Positions 7,486 to 16,431 are shown, numbered from the stretch's first letter. The stretch is 24,586 bases of DNA from JBGAMH01 sp044222045 (GCA_044222045.1 JBGAOB010000035.1:1-24586), one strand, 5' to 3'. Notes: generated by a model from the letters alone, not told the origin. A program made the numbers and translations.

Positions 7486-8565
7486 CTACTTGGTGGTCAC
7501 CGTCACGAGCACGCTCATGCCGGGGCGAAGCGGGCGCTCCGGGTCGCGCGGGCCGTCCACCGCGATGCGCACGGGCACGCGCTGGACCACCTTCGTGAAA
7601 TTGCCCGTGGCGTTGTCGGGCGGCAGCAGCGAGAACTTCGCGCCGGTCGCGCCGCTGAGGCTCTCGACGTGGCCCGCGAACTTGTGCTTGCCGTACGCGT
7701 CGACCTCGATCTCCACCTTGTCGCCCGGGTTCACGTCGGCGATCTCGGTCTCCTTGAGGTTCGCCACCACCCAGACGTCGTGCAGCGTGACCACGCTCAT
7801 CAGCGGCTGGCCCGCCTGCACGAGCTGGCCCACTTCCACGTTGCGGCGGCTGACGAGGCCCGAGTCGGGCGCCCGCACGCGCGTGAAGCCGATGTTGAGC
7901 GCCGCCTGGTCGCGCGCCGCACGCGCCGCCTCGACGCGCGCGCCAGCGCCCTGCAGCGCCGCTTCGGCCGCCTGCACCTGCTTGCGCATCGCGTCGAGCT
8001 GCGCGTTCGCCGCGAGCGACGTCGCGGTGGCCGCGTCGAGCTGCTGGCGGCTCACGATCTGGCGGGCCGCGAGCGTGCGGTAGCGCTCGACGTCGTTACG
8101 CGCCCGCGTCGCGTTCGCCTCGGCCTGCGCCACCTGCGCGCGTGCGGCGGCGAGCTGCGCCTCGGCCTGCCCGGCGCGGCCCTTCTGGCCCGCGTTCGCG
8201 AGCGCCGAGGCCAGGTCGCCCTCGGCCTGCGCCAGCTTCGCGCGGTACTCGCGGTCGTCGATCTGCACGAGCAGCGAATCGGTGCCGACGCGCGTGTTCT
8301 CCTCGGCGTTCACCGCCACCACGTAGCCGCCCACCTTGGGCGACACGGGAATCAGGTGACCTTCGATCTGGGCGTTGTCGGTGCTCACGTGCGTCAGGCC
8401 CCAGCGCCAGCGCTGGAAGCCGAACACCGCGCCCACGAGCAACAGGAGGCCGAACACGATCACCGGCACGGGCGGGCCGCGGCGTTCGCGCGCCGGCGGG
8501 GCCGGCGCCTCCGACGCGGGACGGGCCGTTCCGGTGGCGGCCACGGTCGGGTTCGAATCGGACAT
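7486..8565 (-). CDS. emrA: HlyD/EmrA-family periplasmic adaptor
   Basis: This 359-aa membrane-fusion protein links the MFS pump to the outer-membrane channel. After a Pro-rich cytoplasmic tail there is one membrane helix (about 33-50). Next come the first half of the lipoyl domain (VSPKVGGYVVAVNAEENTRV), a long Ala/Arg/Gln-rich coiled-coil hairpin (about 105-225), the second lipoyl half (RAPDSGLVSRRNVEVGQLV) and beta-barrel segments (VWVVANLKETEIADVNPGDKV) typical of EmrA. The ATG is preceded by AAAGGA at a suitable distance. It is 31 bp downstream of the TolC-like gene and 6 bp before the pump gene, all on one strand. Confidence 0.95.
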   Translation of the reverse strand: MSDSNPTVAATGTARPASEAPAPPARERRGPPVPVIVFGLLLLVGAVFGFQRWRWGLTHVSTDNAQIEGHLIPVSPKVGGYVVAVNAEENTRVGTDSLLVQIDDREYRAKLAQAEGDLASALANAGQKGRAGQAEAQLAAARAQVAQAEANATRARNDVERYRTLAARQIVSRQQLDAATATSLAANAQLDAMRKQVQAAEAALQGAGARVEAARAARDQAALNIGFTRVRAPDSGLVSRRNVEVGQLVQAGQPLMSVVTLHDVWVVANLKETEIADVNPGDKVEIEVDAYGKHKFAGHVESLSGATGAKFSLLPPDNATGNFTKVVQRVPVRIAVDGPRDPERPLRPGMSVLVTVTTK

Positions 8566-8596
8566 GGGAGCGTTTCCTTTCGTACGTGGGCCGGGG

Positions 8597-9916
8597 TCAG
8601 CGGAGCGTGCGCGCCACGCCGGCGGCGCGGGCGAGTGCGATGCGGGCGGACGCGACGGCGAAGCGGGCGTCGATGTCGGCGTCCCGCGCGCGCACGAGCG
8701 AGGACTGGGCGTTGATCACTTCGATGTTGCCCGCCACGCCGTTCACGAAGCGTTCGCGGGCCTGCGAGAGCTCTTCCTCGGCCAGCTGCAGCCGCTCCCG
8801 AGCCACCGCGCGCTGCTCGAACCCGGACGCGAGGTCGATCTGTGCCGAGCGCACCTCGGCTTCGATCTGCTGGCGCAGGTCCTTCTCGCGCACCTCGGAC
8901 TCGCGCACGAGCGAGCGCTGCTCCGCCAGCCGCGACTCGCGCCGCGCGCCGTCGACGATGGGCCACGTCAGCGCGAGCCCGAAGTCGCGCGTGACGAGCG
9001 CGTTGTCGAACGTGGTGCCGCTGGGACCGGCGGCCGCCGTGGCGTCGAGCCGCGGGATGCGCTCGGCCGAGATCGCCGCCTTCTCCGCCTGCGCCCTCGC
9101 GAGGCGGGCCTGCTCGCCGCGCAGCTCGTTGCGCCGCTCCAGCGCGAGCGCGATCGCCGCGTCCACCGCTTCCGGCGCTTCGCTGACGCCGCTGTCGAAC
9201 GACAGCGTGTCGGCGAGCGTCAGCGACGTGGCCGGGTCGAGCCCGAGCGCGCGGGCCAGCTCGACGCCGGCGCGCTGCTGCTGGTTGCGCGCCACGAGCA
9301 GCGCGCCGCGCGACGCGGCCACCTGCGTGCGCGCGCGCGTCGCGTCGATGCCGGGCGACGTGCCCGCGTCGCGCTGTGCCTCGGCCAGGCGGGCCAGTTC
9401 CTCGGCGATCGCGAGGTCCGCCTCGCGCGCGTGCACGGCCGCGGTCGCGCGCGCCGCGCGCACCCACGCGGCCGCCGCCGCCTGCGCGGCCGTCTCGGCG
9501 CTCGTCGCCTGTTCGGCGCGGCTCGCCTGCACGCCGAGCCCCGCGGCGCGCACGCGCTGCCACGACGCCAGGTCGAGCACGGTCTGATTCGCGCGCACGC
9601 GGGCGTCGAGCACCCGCACCGGCCCGAGCTTGTCGGGCAGCGCGCCCGGCGGCAGTTCGATGCCCGTGGTGCTCGTGGCCGTGGTGTGGTCGTTCATCGA
9701 CGCCGATCCCGTGAGCGACGGCAGCAGCGCCGCGCGCGCCTGCCCCATGCGCGCGGACGCCTCGCGCACGCGCAGGTCCGCGAGCGTCACCGCCGGCGCA
9801 TCCGACGACGCGATGCGCACGGCGTCGGCCAGTGTGAGCCGAGCCGGTGCATCCGCCGCGAGCGCCGGAGCCGCCAGCAACAGCGCGGCCGCCCATCCCG
9901 CCCATCGCATACGCAT
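8597..9916 (-). CDS. TolC-like outer-membrane efflux protein (OEP family)
   Basis: This 439-aa protein starts with a signal peptide (RWAGWAAALLLAAPALAADA). Two tandem OEP repeats follow, each mostly coiled coil, as in TolC/OprM. Family-like stretches are RLTLADAVRIA at the start and RFVNGVAGNIEVINAQSSLV near the end, the latter being a standard OEP C-terminal feature. It should form a trimeric channel through the outer membrane and periplasm. I chose the ATG at 9916 because it overlaps the tetR stop by one base (TGATG) and has GGAGGT a few bases upstream, inside tetR. An upstream extension of the frame is only the antisense-like overlap with tetR. No lipobox Cys is seen. Confidence 0.93.
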   Translation of the reverse strand: MRMRWAGWAAALLLAAPALAADAPARLTLADAVRIASSDAPAVTLADLRVREASARMGQARAALLPSLTGSASMNDHTTATSTTGIELPPGALPDKLGPVRVLDARVRANQTVLDLASWQRVRAAGLGVQASRAEQATSAETAAQAAAAAWVRAARATAAVHAREADLAIAEELARLAEAQRDAGTSPGIDATRARTQVAASRGALLVARNQQQRAGVELARALGLDPATSLTLADTLSFDSGVSEAPEAVDAAIALALERRNELRGEQARLARAQAEKAAISAERIPRLDATAAAGPSGTTFDNALVTRDFGLALTWPIVDGARRESRLAEQRSLVRESEVREKDLRQQIEAEVRSAQIDLASGFEQRAVARERLQLAEEELSQARERFVNGVAGNIEVINAQSSLVRARDADIDARFAVASARIALARAAGVARTLR

Positions 9917-10578
9917 CACGACCTCCCTCGAGCGGCCGGAGCCGCGAGCCCGTCGAACAGCATCAGCATCCACGCCTCGAGCCAGCCCTGCGTGTCCACG
10001 TGGCCCGGCTCGCACTTGAGGAACGAGTGCTTCCACAGGGCCGCGAGCACGATCGGCGACATCGCGATGCGCGCCGCGACGTTCGGATCGAGGTCCGAGC
10101 GGAACTCGCCCGACTCGACACCGCGGCGGACGATGCCGCCCACGATTTCGCGGCTGGGCTGCATCACCTCGACCTGCCACCACGAAGCCAGTTCGGGGAA
10201 GGCGTTCGCCTCCGCCATGAGCACCTTGACGAGCCCCGACAGCTGGGTCTCGAACATCCACTTCCAGCGTGCACGCAGCACGCGCTCGAGCACTTCGCGC
10301 GCGGTGCCGTCGGAGTCCACGGCCAGGCGACGCGATTCGGCGAGCAGCGGCTGGAGGTGTTCGCGCACCACCGCCTTGAACAGCTCTTCCTTGTTCTGGA
10401 AGTACAGGTACATCGTGCCCTTGGTGACACCGGCACGGCGCGCGATGTCGTCGAGGCGCGTCGCGGCGTACCCGCGCTCGACGAACTCGGTGAGCGCGGC
10501 GGCGAGGATCTCGCCCGGCCGCGCTTCCTTGCGGCGGTGCCAGCGAGGTTCCGTGCGCCCCACGGGGGTCGTAGTCAT
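9916..10578 (-). CDS. TetR/AcrR-family repressor of efflux operon
   Basis: This 220-aa regulator has an N-terminal TetR helix-turn-helix: GEILAAALTEFVERGYAATRLDDIARRAGVTKGTMYLYFQNKEELF, here abbreviated to key parts ARRAGVTKGTMYLYF at about residues 44-58. The C-terminal helical part would bind ligand and dimerise. The start ATG at 10578 follows GGAGAG at 4 bp; a longer open frame to 10641 lacks such a site. It is the first gene of the operon that continues with the channel, adaptor and pump, so it probably represses its own transcription and theirs until a pump substrate binds. A palindromic candidate operator lies 62 bp upstream of the start. Confidence 0.94.
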   Translation of the reverse strand: MTTTPVGRTEPRWHRRKEARPGEILAAALTEFVERGYAATRLDDIARRAGVTKGTMYLYFQNKEELFKAVVREHLQPLLAESRRLAVDSDGTAREVLERVLRARWKWMFETQLSGLVKVLMAEANAFPELASWWQVEVMQPSREIVGGIVRRGVESGEFRSDLDPNVAARIAMSPIVLAALWKHSFLKCEPGHVDTQGWLEAWMLMLFDGLAAPAARGRS

Positions 10579-10873
10579 GACGCTCTCCGTTCGAAGGAGC
10601 CGGCGCGGCCCGCCCGCGTCGTCGCGGGTGAGTTCCGGCAATGACTGACTGGTGGGTTATTACTATCGGACTGCTGACCCGCAAGTCGATTAAAGTCTTC
10701 GTCAACCCCGAGGGTGCGCGGATGATTGCAGTCGAGATGCCTCAGCCCTCGCAAAGACAGCGGGTTATGGCCGACGGCCGTCCGCCGAGACTCATCCTGC
10801 CGGCCCCCAGGCGCTTGCCCTGGTTCCTCTGCAATCTTCCGCGCACAACTGCTAGATTGCGCCACCTCTCTCA
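10579..10873. promoter_or_regulatory. Divergent promoter region between tetR and tldD
   Basis: These 295 bp separate two divergent transcription units and have clearly lower GC than the genes. The tetR side holds the palindrome described separately. On the tldD side a -10-like TAGATT preceded by TGC lies at 10853-10858, only 15 bp before the tldD ATG, and there is no ribosome-binding site before that ATG. If this is the real -10 box, the tldD message would have a very short leader or none. No convincing -35 element is seen at the right distance. Confidence 0.4.
10640..10661. promoter_or_regulatory. Candidate TetR operator
   Basis: A 22-bp imperfect palindrome is centred between 10650 and 10651, with 7 of 11 symmetric base pairs matching. 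Its pattern is AAT-n-AC-nn-AC-nn-GT-nn-GT-n-ATT. TetR-family repressors usually bind palindromes of about 15-30 bp in their own promoter. The surrounding stretch 10640-10700 is the most AT-rich part of this neighbourhood, as expected of a promoter. On the minus strand TTGACG (about 10717-10712) and TAGTAA-like sequence near 10665 are present, but spacing is not ideal. Confidence 0.45.
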
Positions 10874-12313
10874 ATGACCGACCCCACCCCCTCCTCCGAC
10901 CTCGCCGGCCACCTCCCGCGGGAACTCGTCTCGGAACTGCTCGACCGGGCCCTCGCCGGCGGCGCCGAGTTCGCCGAGGTGTTCGCCGAGCACACCGCGC
11001 TCTCGGGCTTCTCGCTCGAGGAGAACCGCCTGCGCAGCGGCACCTACTCCGTGCTGCAGGGCGTGGGAGTCCGCGCGATCCGGGGCGAGCAGACGGGCTA
11101 CGCCTACGCGGACGGCTTCGCACCCGCGGACCTGCGCGAGGCCGCGCGCGTCGCGGCGCGCATCGCGCGCAGCGGTGCGCCCGGAGCCTCGGCGCCGCGC
11201 GCGTTCCGCGTGGTGGATGCGCCGCCGCCGTTCGTGCTGGAGCGCCCCGTCGCCACCGCGTTCGACGAGGCCACCAAGGTGGCGATGCTGCAGCGCGCGA
11301 ACGACGCCGCGCGTTCGCACGATCCGCGCGTGCGCGAGATCAACGCGTCGTTCGCGGACTCGGCCAAGTCGATCCTCGTGGCGAACAGCGAAGGGCTGTG
11401 GGCCGAGGACCGGCAGTTCCTGTCGCGCGTCGTGGTGTCGGCGCTCGCGATCGAGGGCGACCAGCGCCAGCAGGCGATGGCCGTGGGCGGCGGCAGCGTG
11501 GACGCGGCGTACTTCCAGCAGCAGCGCACGCCCGAGGCGATCGCCGCCGAGGCAGCCGCGACGGCGGTGCTGCTGCTGTCGGCGCGCGAGCCCGAGGCCG
11601 GAACGTACCCCGTGGTGGTGTGCAACGGCTGGGGCGGCGTGATGGTGCACGAGTGCTTCGGGCACAGCATGGAAGGCGACACGATCCGCAAGGGCAGCTC
11701 GATCCGCGCCGCGCAGAAGGGCCAGCTCGTGGCGGCGAAGGGCGTGACGATCGTGGACAGCGCGCTCGTGCCGAACTCGCGCGGCTCGTTCCGCGTCGAC
11801 GACGAGGGCACGCCGGCGACACGCACCGTGCTCGTGGACGACGGCGTGCTCGTGGGCTACCTGTGGGACCGCCTGAACGGCCGCCTCACGGGCCACGCGC
11901 CCACCGGCAACGGCCGGCGGGCGTCGTACCGCGACTACCCGCTGTGCCGCATGACGAACACCTACATCGAGCCGGGCCCGCTCTCGCGCGACGCACTGAT
12001 CGGCTCCGTGGAGCGCGGCCTGTACTGCGAGAAGCTGGGCGGCGGCTCGGTCAACCCGGCCGACGGCAACTTCTCGTTCGTGGTGACGCAGGCGTGGCAG
12101 ATCGAACACGGCCGCCTCACGCACCCGGTGCGCAACGCGACACTCACGGGCAACGGCAACGACGCCATGCTCAAGATCGACGGCGTCGCGAACGACCTGC
12201 TCATCGACGGCACGTCGGGTTCGTGCGGCAAGGACGGCCAGTGGAAACCCGTGGGCGTGGGCCAGCCCACGGTGCGCTTCCGCGAGATCACGGTGGGCGG
12301 GACCGCGGTATGA
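10874..12313 (+). CDS. tldD: TldD-type zinc metalloprotease subunit
   Basis: This 479-aa protein carries the TldD active-site motif HECFGH (H259, E260, H264, the HExxxH arrangement), with a conserved Cys at about residue 451 (GSCGKDGQ) that matches the third metal ligand in E. coli TldD. The N-terminal domain (LLDRALAGGAEFAEVFAEH) and the C-terminal REITVGGTAV end are typical. TldD and TldE form a heterodimer that cleaves unfolded or flexible peptides; in enterobacteria it matures microcin B17 and degrades CcdA. No RiPP gene cluster is seen nearby, so a general peptide-turnover role is more likely. There is no ribosome-binding site before the ATG. pmbA follows 31 bp downstream. Confidence 0.95.
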   Translation: MTDPTPSSDLAGHLPRELVSELLDRALAGGAEFAEVFAEHTALSGFSLEENRLRSGTYSVLQGVGVRAIRGEQTGYAYADGFAPADLREAARVAARIARSGAPGASAPRAFRVVDAPPPFVLERPVATAFDEATKVAMLQRANDAARSHDPRVREINASFADSAKSILVANSEGLWAEDRQFLSRVVVSALAIEGDQRQQAMAVGGGSVDAAYFQQQRTPEAIAAEAAATAVLLLSAREPEAGTYPVVVCNGWGGVMVHECFGHSMEGDTIRKGSSIRAAQKGQLVAAKGVTIVDSALVPNSRGSFRVDDEGTPATRTVLVDDGVLVGYLWDRLNGRLTGHAPTGNGRRASYRDYPLCRMTNTYIEPGPLSRDALIGSVERGLYCEKLGGGSVNPADGNFSFVVTQAWQIEHGRLTHPVRNATLTGNGNDAMLKIDGVANDLLIDGTSGSCGKDGQWKPVGVGQPTVRFREITVGGTAV

Positions 12314-12344
12314 ACGCGCGCCGCGGACACGGACGGAGGGGCGC

Positions 12345-13715
12345 ATGACGCGGCGCGTGGCGGCCGGCGACGCCCTGCTCGCGCACGCGGCGCGCGCCAT
12401 CGAACGCGCGCGCGCGCTCGGCGCCGCGCAGGCGGAGGCGTGCCTCGAAAGCGTGAGCGCGTTCACCGTGCGCACGCACGGCGGCGCGGTGGAATCGCTC
12501 AAGCAGAGCGGCACGCTCGGGCTGGGCGTGAGCGCGCTCGTGGACGGGCGTATCGGCTTCGCCTCGGGCACCGACCTGTCGCCCGAGGGGATCGAAGACC
12601 TGGCGCGCCGCGCCGTGGCGCTGGCACGGTTCGCCACGCCCGACGAAGCGAACGGCTTCCCGACGCCGGCGGAAGCGGACGACGCACCGACCGACGACCT
12701 GCGCATCGCCGACGAGGCGGCCGCGGAGTTGCCGGCGGACCGCAAGATCGAGATGGCGCTCGAACTGGAGCGCGCCGCGCTCGGCCACGACCCGCGCGTC
12801 GGCCGCACGGACGGGTGCGTCGTGAGCAGCAGCGAGGGCGTGTTCGCGGTGGCCAACTCGCACGGCGTGGCACGCGCGTGGCGCGGCACCAGCGTGAGCG
12901 CGTGGGTCGTGGCGCTGGCCGACGACGGGCCGCGCCAGCAATCCGGCGTGTGGGGCCTGGCGCGCCGCGCGCTCGCCGAACTGCCGCCCATGGAATCGAT
13001 CGGGCGCCGCGCCGCGGCGCGCGCGGTGGAGCGCATCGGCGCACGCACGGTGCCGTCGGCGCGCGTGCCGGTGGTGATGGACCCGGAGGTGGCGGGCGCG
13101 TGGATCGCGTCGATGCACGACGCGTTCTGCGGCGACGCGGTGATCAAGCGCTCGTCGTGGCTCGCGGGCCGGCTCGGCGAACGCATCGCCCCCGAGCACG
13201 TCACGCTGGTGGACGACGGCCGGCTCGCCGGCGCCGTCGGCACGTCGCCGTGGGACGGCGAGGGCGTGCCCACGCGCCGCACGGTGCTGGTCGATCGCGG
13301 CACGTGCGCGGCATTCGCGTACGACGCGTACCACGCCCGCCGGCAGGGCGTCGCGTCCACGGGCAACGCGGCGCGCGGCTTCTCGTCGCGGCCCGGCGTC
13401 GGCTACCACAACCTGTTCGTGGAGCCGGGCACCGAGAGCGTCGAGGCACTGATCGGCCGCGTGAAGAACGGGCTCTACTTCGACCACCACGGATCGTTCG
13501 GGTTCAACGCGGTGACCGGCGACTACTCCTACCAGGCGTCCGGCCACTGGATCGAGGACGGCGTGAAGGCGTTCCCCGTGGACGGCATCACCGTGGCCGG
13601 CAACTCGCTGGCGATGCTCGCCTCGATCGAGGCCGTGGCCCGCGAGCTGGAGTTCCGCCACTCGGTGGCGAGCCCGGCACTGCTGCTGTCGGAGATGACC
13701 GTCGGCGGCAGCTGA
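12345..13715 (+). CDS. pmbA: TldE/PmbA subunit of the TldD-TldE protease
   Basis: This 456-aa protein is homologous to TldD over its length but lacks the HExxxH motif, as expected for TldE/PmbA, the non-catalytic half of the heterodimer. Recognisable stretches are GTLGLGVSALVDGRIGFAS in the N-terminal domain, VPVVMDPEVAG mid-protein, and the C-terminal part with NLFVEPGTES, NGLYFDHHGSFGFN, VTGDYSYQASGHWIEDG and LLLSEMTVGG. The ATG has GGAGG 6 bp upstream. It is co-transcribed with tldD (31-bp gap). Confidence 0.95.
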   Translation: MTRRVAAGDALLAHAARAIERARALGAAQAEACLESVSAFTVRTHGGAVESLKQSGTLGLGVSALVDGRIGFASGTDLSPEGIEDLARRAVALARFATPDEANGFPTPAEADDAPTDDLRIADEAAAELPADRKIEMALELERAALGHDPRVGRTDGCVVSSSEGVFAVANSHGVARAWRGTSVSAWVVALADDGPRQQSGVWGLARRALAELPPMESIGRRAAARAVERIGARTVPSARVPVVMDPEVAGAWIASMHDAFCGDAVIKRSSWLAGRLGERIAPEHVTLVDDGRLAGAVGTSPWDGEGVPTRRTVLVDRGTCAAFAYDAYHARRQGVASTGNAARGFSSRPGVGYHNLFVEPGTESVEALIGRVKNGLYFDHHGSFGFNAVTGDYSYQASGHWIEDGVKAFPVDGITVAGNSLAMLASIEAVARELEFRHSVASPALLLSEMTVGGS

Positions 13716-13860
13716 TCGCGCGGAAGCCGACGGATCGCGCGCCGCGCGGCGTCCTTCACGCGCTTCTCACACCTCCGTCGCGCCGGCGAAACGCCGCGCA
13801 TGGCACCGTGTGCGCGGTGACGGCGGAGACGGCGGCCCTCGCTCGGGAGCCCCGGGTCAC

Positions 13861-13912
13861 CCGAAAGGCGGAGTGCCTCGGCGCTCTGCCCTTCGTCGTT
13901 CGGGGGCGGGGC
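13861..13912. terminator. Candidate bidirectional terminator
   Basis: A hairpin with a 10-bp stem (13867-13876 with 13881-13890, including two G-T pairs) and a CTCG tetraloop lies between the converging pmbA and nitroreductase genes. Outer bases GAA/TTC and CCCGAA/TTCGGG can extend it. There is a short T-stretch on the minus strand and a TT-rich stretch on the plus strand. Position and shape fit a shared terminator; the weak U-tract lowers confidence. Confidence 0.45.
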
Positions 13913-13916
13913 GGGC

Positions 13917-15063
13917 TCAGGTGTGCCGGTAGGTGCTCACCAGCGCCACGCCGCGGCGCGGCGTCGGCGGCAGCGGGTCGGCGTGGCCCAGCCGCAGCAC
14001 CAGCAGCGGCTCCTCGCCCGTGGCGCCGAACGCGCGCAGCAGCGCGGCACGGTGCCGCTCCGATTCCACGGGCGCCGTCAGCGGCTGGTGCGCGATGCCG
14101 AGCGCGGTGGCCGACAGCGCGATGCGCTCCAGCGCCTGCCCGGCGGTGACCATGGCGGTCTCGCCGCGACGCACGGTGGTGAGCAGCGACCGCGCCGGAC
14201 GAGCGCACGTCGTCGGCCGCCTGCTTGGCGAGACTCTCCGCGCCCAGGCGCAGGAAGCGGCTGTTCGGACCGAAATAGTGCGACGCGAACCAGCGCGCGG
14301 GACCACCCACGCCCAGCCGGTCCACGCTCACGCCGTCGCCGTGGACGCGTGCTTCCTTGTCGGACATGCGCAGCCACTCCCAGCGCTCGAGCTGCGCGCG
14401 GCGGTCGCGCCAGCGCGACAACGTCGCGTCCGCGACCAGCGTGGCCACGCGGCGGCGCGCATCGTTCTCCTCGATCCAGTGCACGCGCACGTCGTCGAGC
14501 ACCTGCGCCAGCAGCCGCGAGCGGTTCTGCAGCGTGATGCCGCGCCCGTCGTAGCGCCGCGGGTTCGTGCGCCGGTCCGCGAGCGCGGAGAACAGCAGGC
14601 GATCGCGCGCGGCCGCGGCGGGCGCCCACGACACGCGCGCCGCCACGAACGACGCGCGACGCGTGGCGTGCGGGCCCTCGCCCCAGGGCGCGTACTGCAC
14701 GAGCGGTTCGAGCCCCCACGAGCGCGCGGCCACGAGCATGTTCTCGAGCGCCGCGCCCAGCGACAGCAGCGCGAACCGCTGGTCGGGGTCGCACGTGGGC
14801 AGCGTGCGCTGCGGATCGAGCACCAGCCGCAGCGAGTCGCCGTCCACCTCGAAGCGCCACGGCTGCGAGTTCCAGAAGCTGGGGGCGAGCAGCGCCGCGC
14901 CGATCAGCGCGCGCGCCGTCTCGCAATTCCTGCGGTGCGCGCTCGGGCAGCTTCCACGCGGGCGGCGCGGGTGCGGCGAGCGCGCGCGCACCGCCAGGCC
15001 GGCGCGCCAGGGGAACTCGCGCGCGGCGCCGCCGAGCAGCACGAGGAAGCGCCGCCGGTTCAG
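13917..15063 (-). pseudogene. Acg-type nitroreductase-family protein, multiple frameshifts
   Basis: The joined product would be about 380 residues. It starts near a CTG (15063) giving LNRRRFLVLLGGAA, a Tat-like leader; no ATG/GTG start is in frame. The first segment switches frame in an alternating GC run (about 14985-14975), because the next frame gives the protein-like PAPPAWKLPERAPQEL. It returns near 14935 to reach LIGAALLAPSFWNSQPWRF, a nitroreductase N-terminal motif. The main frame continues through SLGAALENMLVAARSWGLEP and ADRRTNPRRYDGR to about 14205, then shifts to LLTTVRRGETAMVTAGQALERI and ends LRLGHADPLPPTPRRGV. That C-terminal PxTPRR pattern is seen in Acg-like FMN-binding proteins. 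The total of 1147 bp is 3n+1, matching net extra bases. Either a decayed gene or base-calling errors. Confidence 0.75.
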
Positions 15064-15313
15064 GACGAGGGTGGTGAACTCCGCGCGGCTCGCCGCGTCG
15101 GAGCAGGGGTGGACCGCATGACCGAACAGCCTCTGCCGGGGGAAGCCCGGAGTCAACGCCCATCGGCCCGGCGCCGGGCCTCCGGCCCCGGCGGTCCGGG
15201 GCGCGGGCCCGGATCGGGCCGGGGCCGGGCCGCCCAGGCGCGCCGCCGGGTCGCCACCGCGCGGGCAAGCGCTTGGGATTGCTTCGCTTGAGCGCTGGTC
15301 TACGGTGCCCGCC
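15064..15313. other. GC-rich spacer between divergent genes
   Basis: These 250 bp separate the nitroreductase and Mut7-C genes. The stretch 15160-15245 is low-complexity G/C with many CCGG and GGGCC repeats that can fold on themselves. Near 15266-15298 an AAGCGCTT palindrome is followed by TTGCTT and another AGCGCT. This may hold the promoter of the plus-strand gene, but no clear -35/-10 pair is visible. I see no gene. Confidence 0.4.
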
Positions 15314-15838
15314 ATGGCACCGGATCGGTTCGTGTGCGAGAGCGCCCTGGACGAGATCGCCCGGCGGCTGCGCTTCCTGGGCTACGACGTGGCCACCCTG
15401 CGCGGCGCCCGGCTCGAGGACCTGTTCGAGGAGGCCCGGCGCGACGGGCGCATCGTGCTCACCACGAGCCCGCGCCGGCCGCGCGGCGGCGGCGACGTAC
15501 GCACGGTGGTGGTGCGCACCGACGATGCCGCGGCCGCCGTGCGCGCCGTAGCCACGGGCTTCACCGCGGCCAGCGCGCCGTTCATGCGCTGCCCGCGCTG
15601 CAACTCGGCCCTGATGCGGCGCACCTCGTTCGAGGCCCAGGGCGAGGTGCCGGGCCGCGTGCTGCGCCGCCAGCCGTGGTTCACCTACTGCCCGGGATGC
15701 GGCAAGTGGTACTGGGACGGCACGCACGTGGGCCGGATCCGCGCGTGGCTGGAGGGCGCCCTCGGCCGGCCGCTCCCCGCCGGGCCGCCGTCGCCCGCGC
15801 CCGACCCACCTGCGTCGGGATCCGGCGGAGCGAGCTGA
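15314..15838 (+). CDS. Mut7-C RNase-domain protein
   Basis: This 174-aa protein matches the Mut7-C family (PIN-like RNase fold plus zinc ribbon). The N-terminal half has LDEIARRLRFLGYDVATLRG, DLFEEARRDGRIVLTTS, where acidic residues and the ILTT-type strand belong to the nuclease fold. The C-terminal half has a zinc ribbon with CPRC and CPGC pairs, ending CGKWYWDGTHVGRIRAWL, the most typical part of the family. In many bacteria it is a stand-alone protein of this size; its RNA target is unknown. The ATG at 15314 is preferred; a GTG at 15305 in frame is possible. No good ribosome-binding site is seen for either. The C-terminus ends in a Pro-rich tail. Confidence 0.88.
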   Translation: MAPDRFVCESALDEIARRLRFLGYDVATLRGARLEDLFEEARRDGRIVLTTSPRRPRGGGDVRTVVVRTDDAAAAVRAVATGFTAASAPFMRCPRCNSALMRRTSFEAQGEVPGRVLRRQPWFTYCPGCGKWYWDGTHVGRIRAWLEGALGRPLPAGPPSPAPDPPASGSGGAS

Positions 15839-16431
15839 GCCCGGCGTGCGGACGGCCCGGGCCCGGCGCGACGGGGGCGAAAAAACCCGGAAATTGCCTT
15901 TGCCCTCCCGCGCCCCTTCCCGGAGAATGGGCGCGGGCGCGCGTGTGCGTGCGGGTTGAGCCCGGAGAGTACGTGGGGAGAGGCTCGATCACTCGCCACG
16001 CCGCCCACCTTCGACGACGAGCCGGTTCGGCAGGGCGACCTTCCCTCCGAGCCGGCTTTCGTCTTTCCTCCCGTTCAGTCGTGCGCGCACTCGTTGCGCT
16101 GGACGTGACTGTGCGGAGCGCCCGCTCGTCCGACGGCTCTCAGTCCGCCGCGTGGTGCCCTCTCCCGCCGCGCGATGCGGCGCGACGCTCGACCGATGTA
16201 GACTCCGCTGCCCTTCCAGCCCGGACCCTGCGTGGCCCGCGGCCGGCGAGCGCGATCCGCCGAACGTGCGCGGCGCCGCGGAACCGGGATTCGCTCCGGC
16301 GTGTATGCCGACACGCCTGCGGGGCGGCCCCGGCCCGCGCCCGGCATCCGGCGGAATCCGCGCGATCCCGGCTCGCGATGCGCGAGCGGCCCGGTCCGGC
16401 GTTCCCACCGTCCTCGAGGCGCTCCACCGGC
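15839..16431. other. 593-bp intergenic region upstream of glycosyltransferase
   Basis: I find no convincing gene here: open frames have Arg/Pro-rich shadow composition. Just after the Mut7-C stop are an A6 tract (15880-15885) and a strong hairpin at 15907-15937, listed separately. A -10-like TGTAGACT lies at 16197-16204 without a clear -35, which would give a leader of over 200 nt before the glycosyltransferase ATG. A partial direct repeat GAGCCGG(T/C)TTCG is found near 16018 and 16050. The rest shows nothing I can interpret. Confidence 0.4.
15907..15937 (+). terminator. Hairpin after the Mut7-C gene
   Basis: CCCGCGCCC (15907-15915) pairs perfectly with GGGCGCGGG (15929-15937) around a 13-base loop, 68 bp past the Mut7-C stop. 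No U-tract follows on the plus strand, so it may be a weak or factor-assisted terminator, or part of a leader structure. Confidence 0.35.

Noticed and set aside
5290..8715. A 1141-codon plus-strand ORF across the efflux genes.
   Set aside because: Antisense of intact MFS and HlyD genes; the composition (Arg, His, Ala) is that of a high-GC shadow frame.
10641..10877. A 78-codon plus-strand ORF whose stop overlaps the tldD start (ATGA), tempting as a TldD/TldE precursor peptide.
   Set aside because: Its third codon positions are much less GC-rich than real genes here, it lacks a ribosome-binding site, and it overlies the tetR operator and tldD promoter region.
10874..13715. RiPP biosynthetic cluster around tldD-pmbA.
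   Set aside because: No cyclodehydratase, radical SAM, transporter or credible precursor peptide is adjacent; the pair is common as a housekeeping protease.
16378..16431. A longer start for the glycosyltransferase at 16378.
   Set aside because: It would add a Pro/Arg-rich leader; the family's N-terminal strand starts directly at the ATG at 16432.
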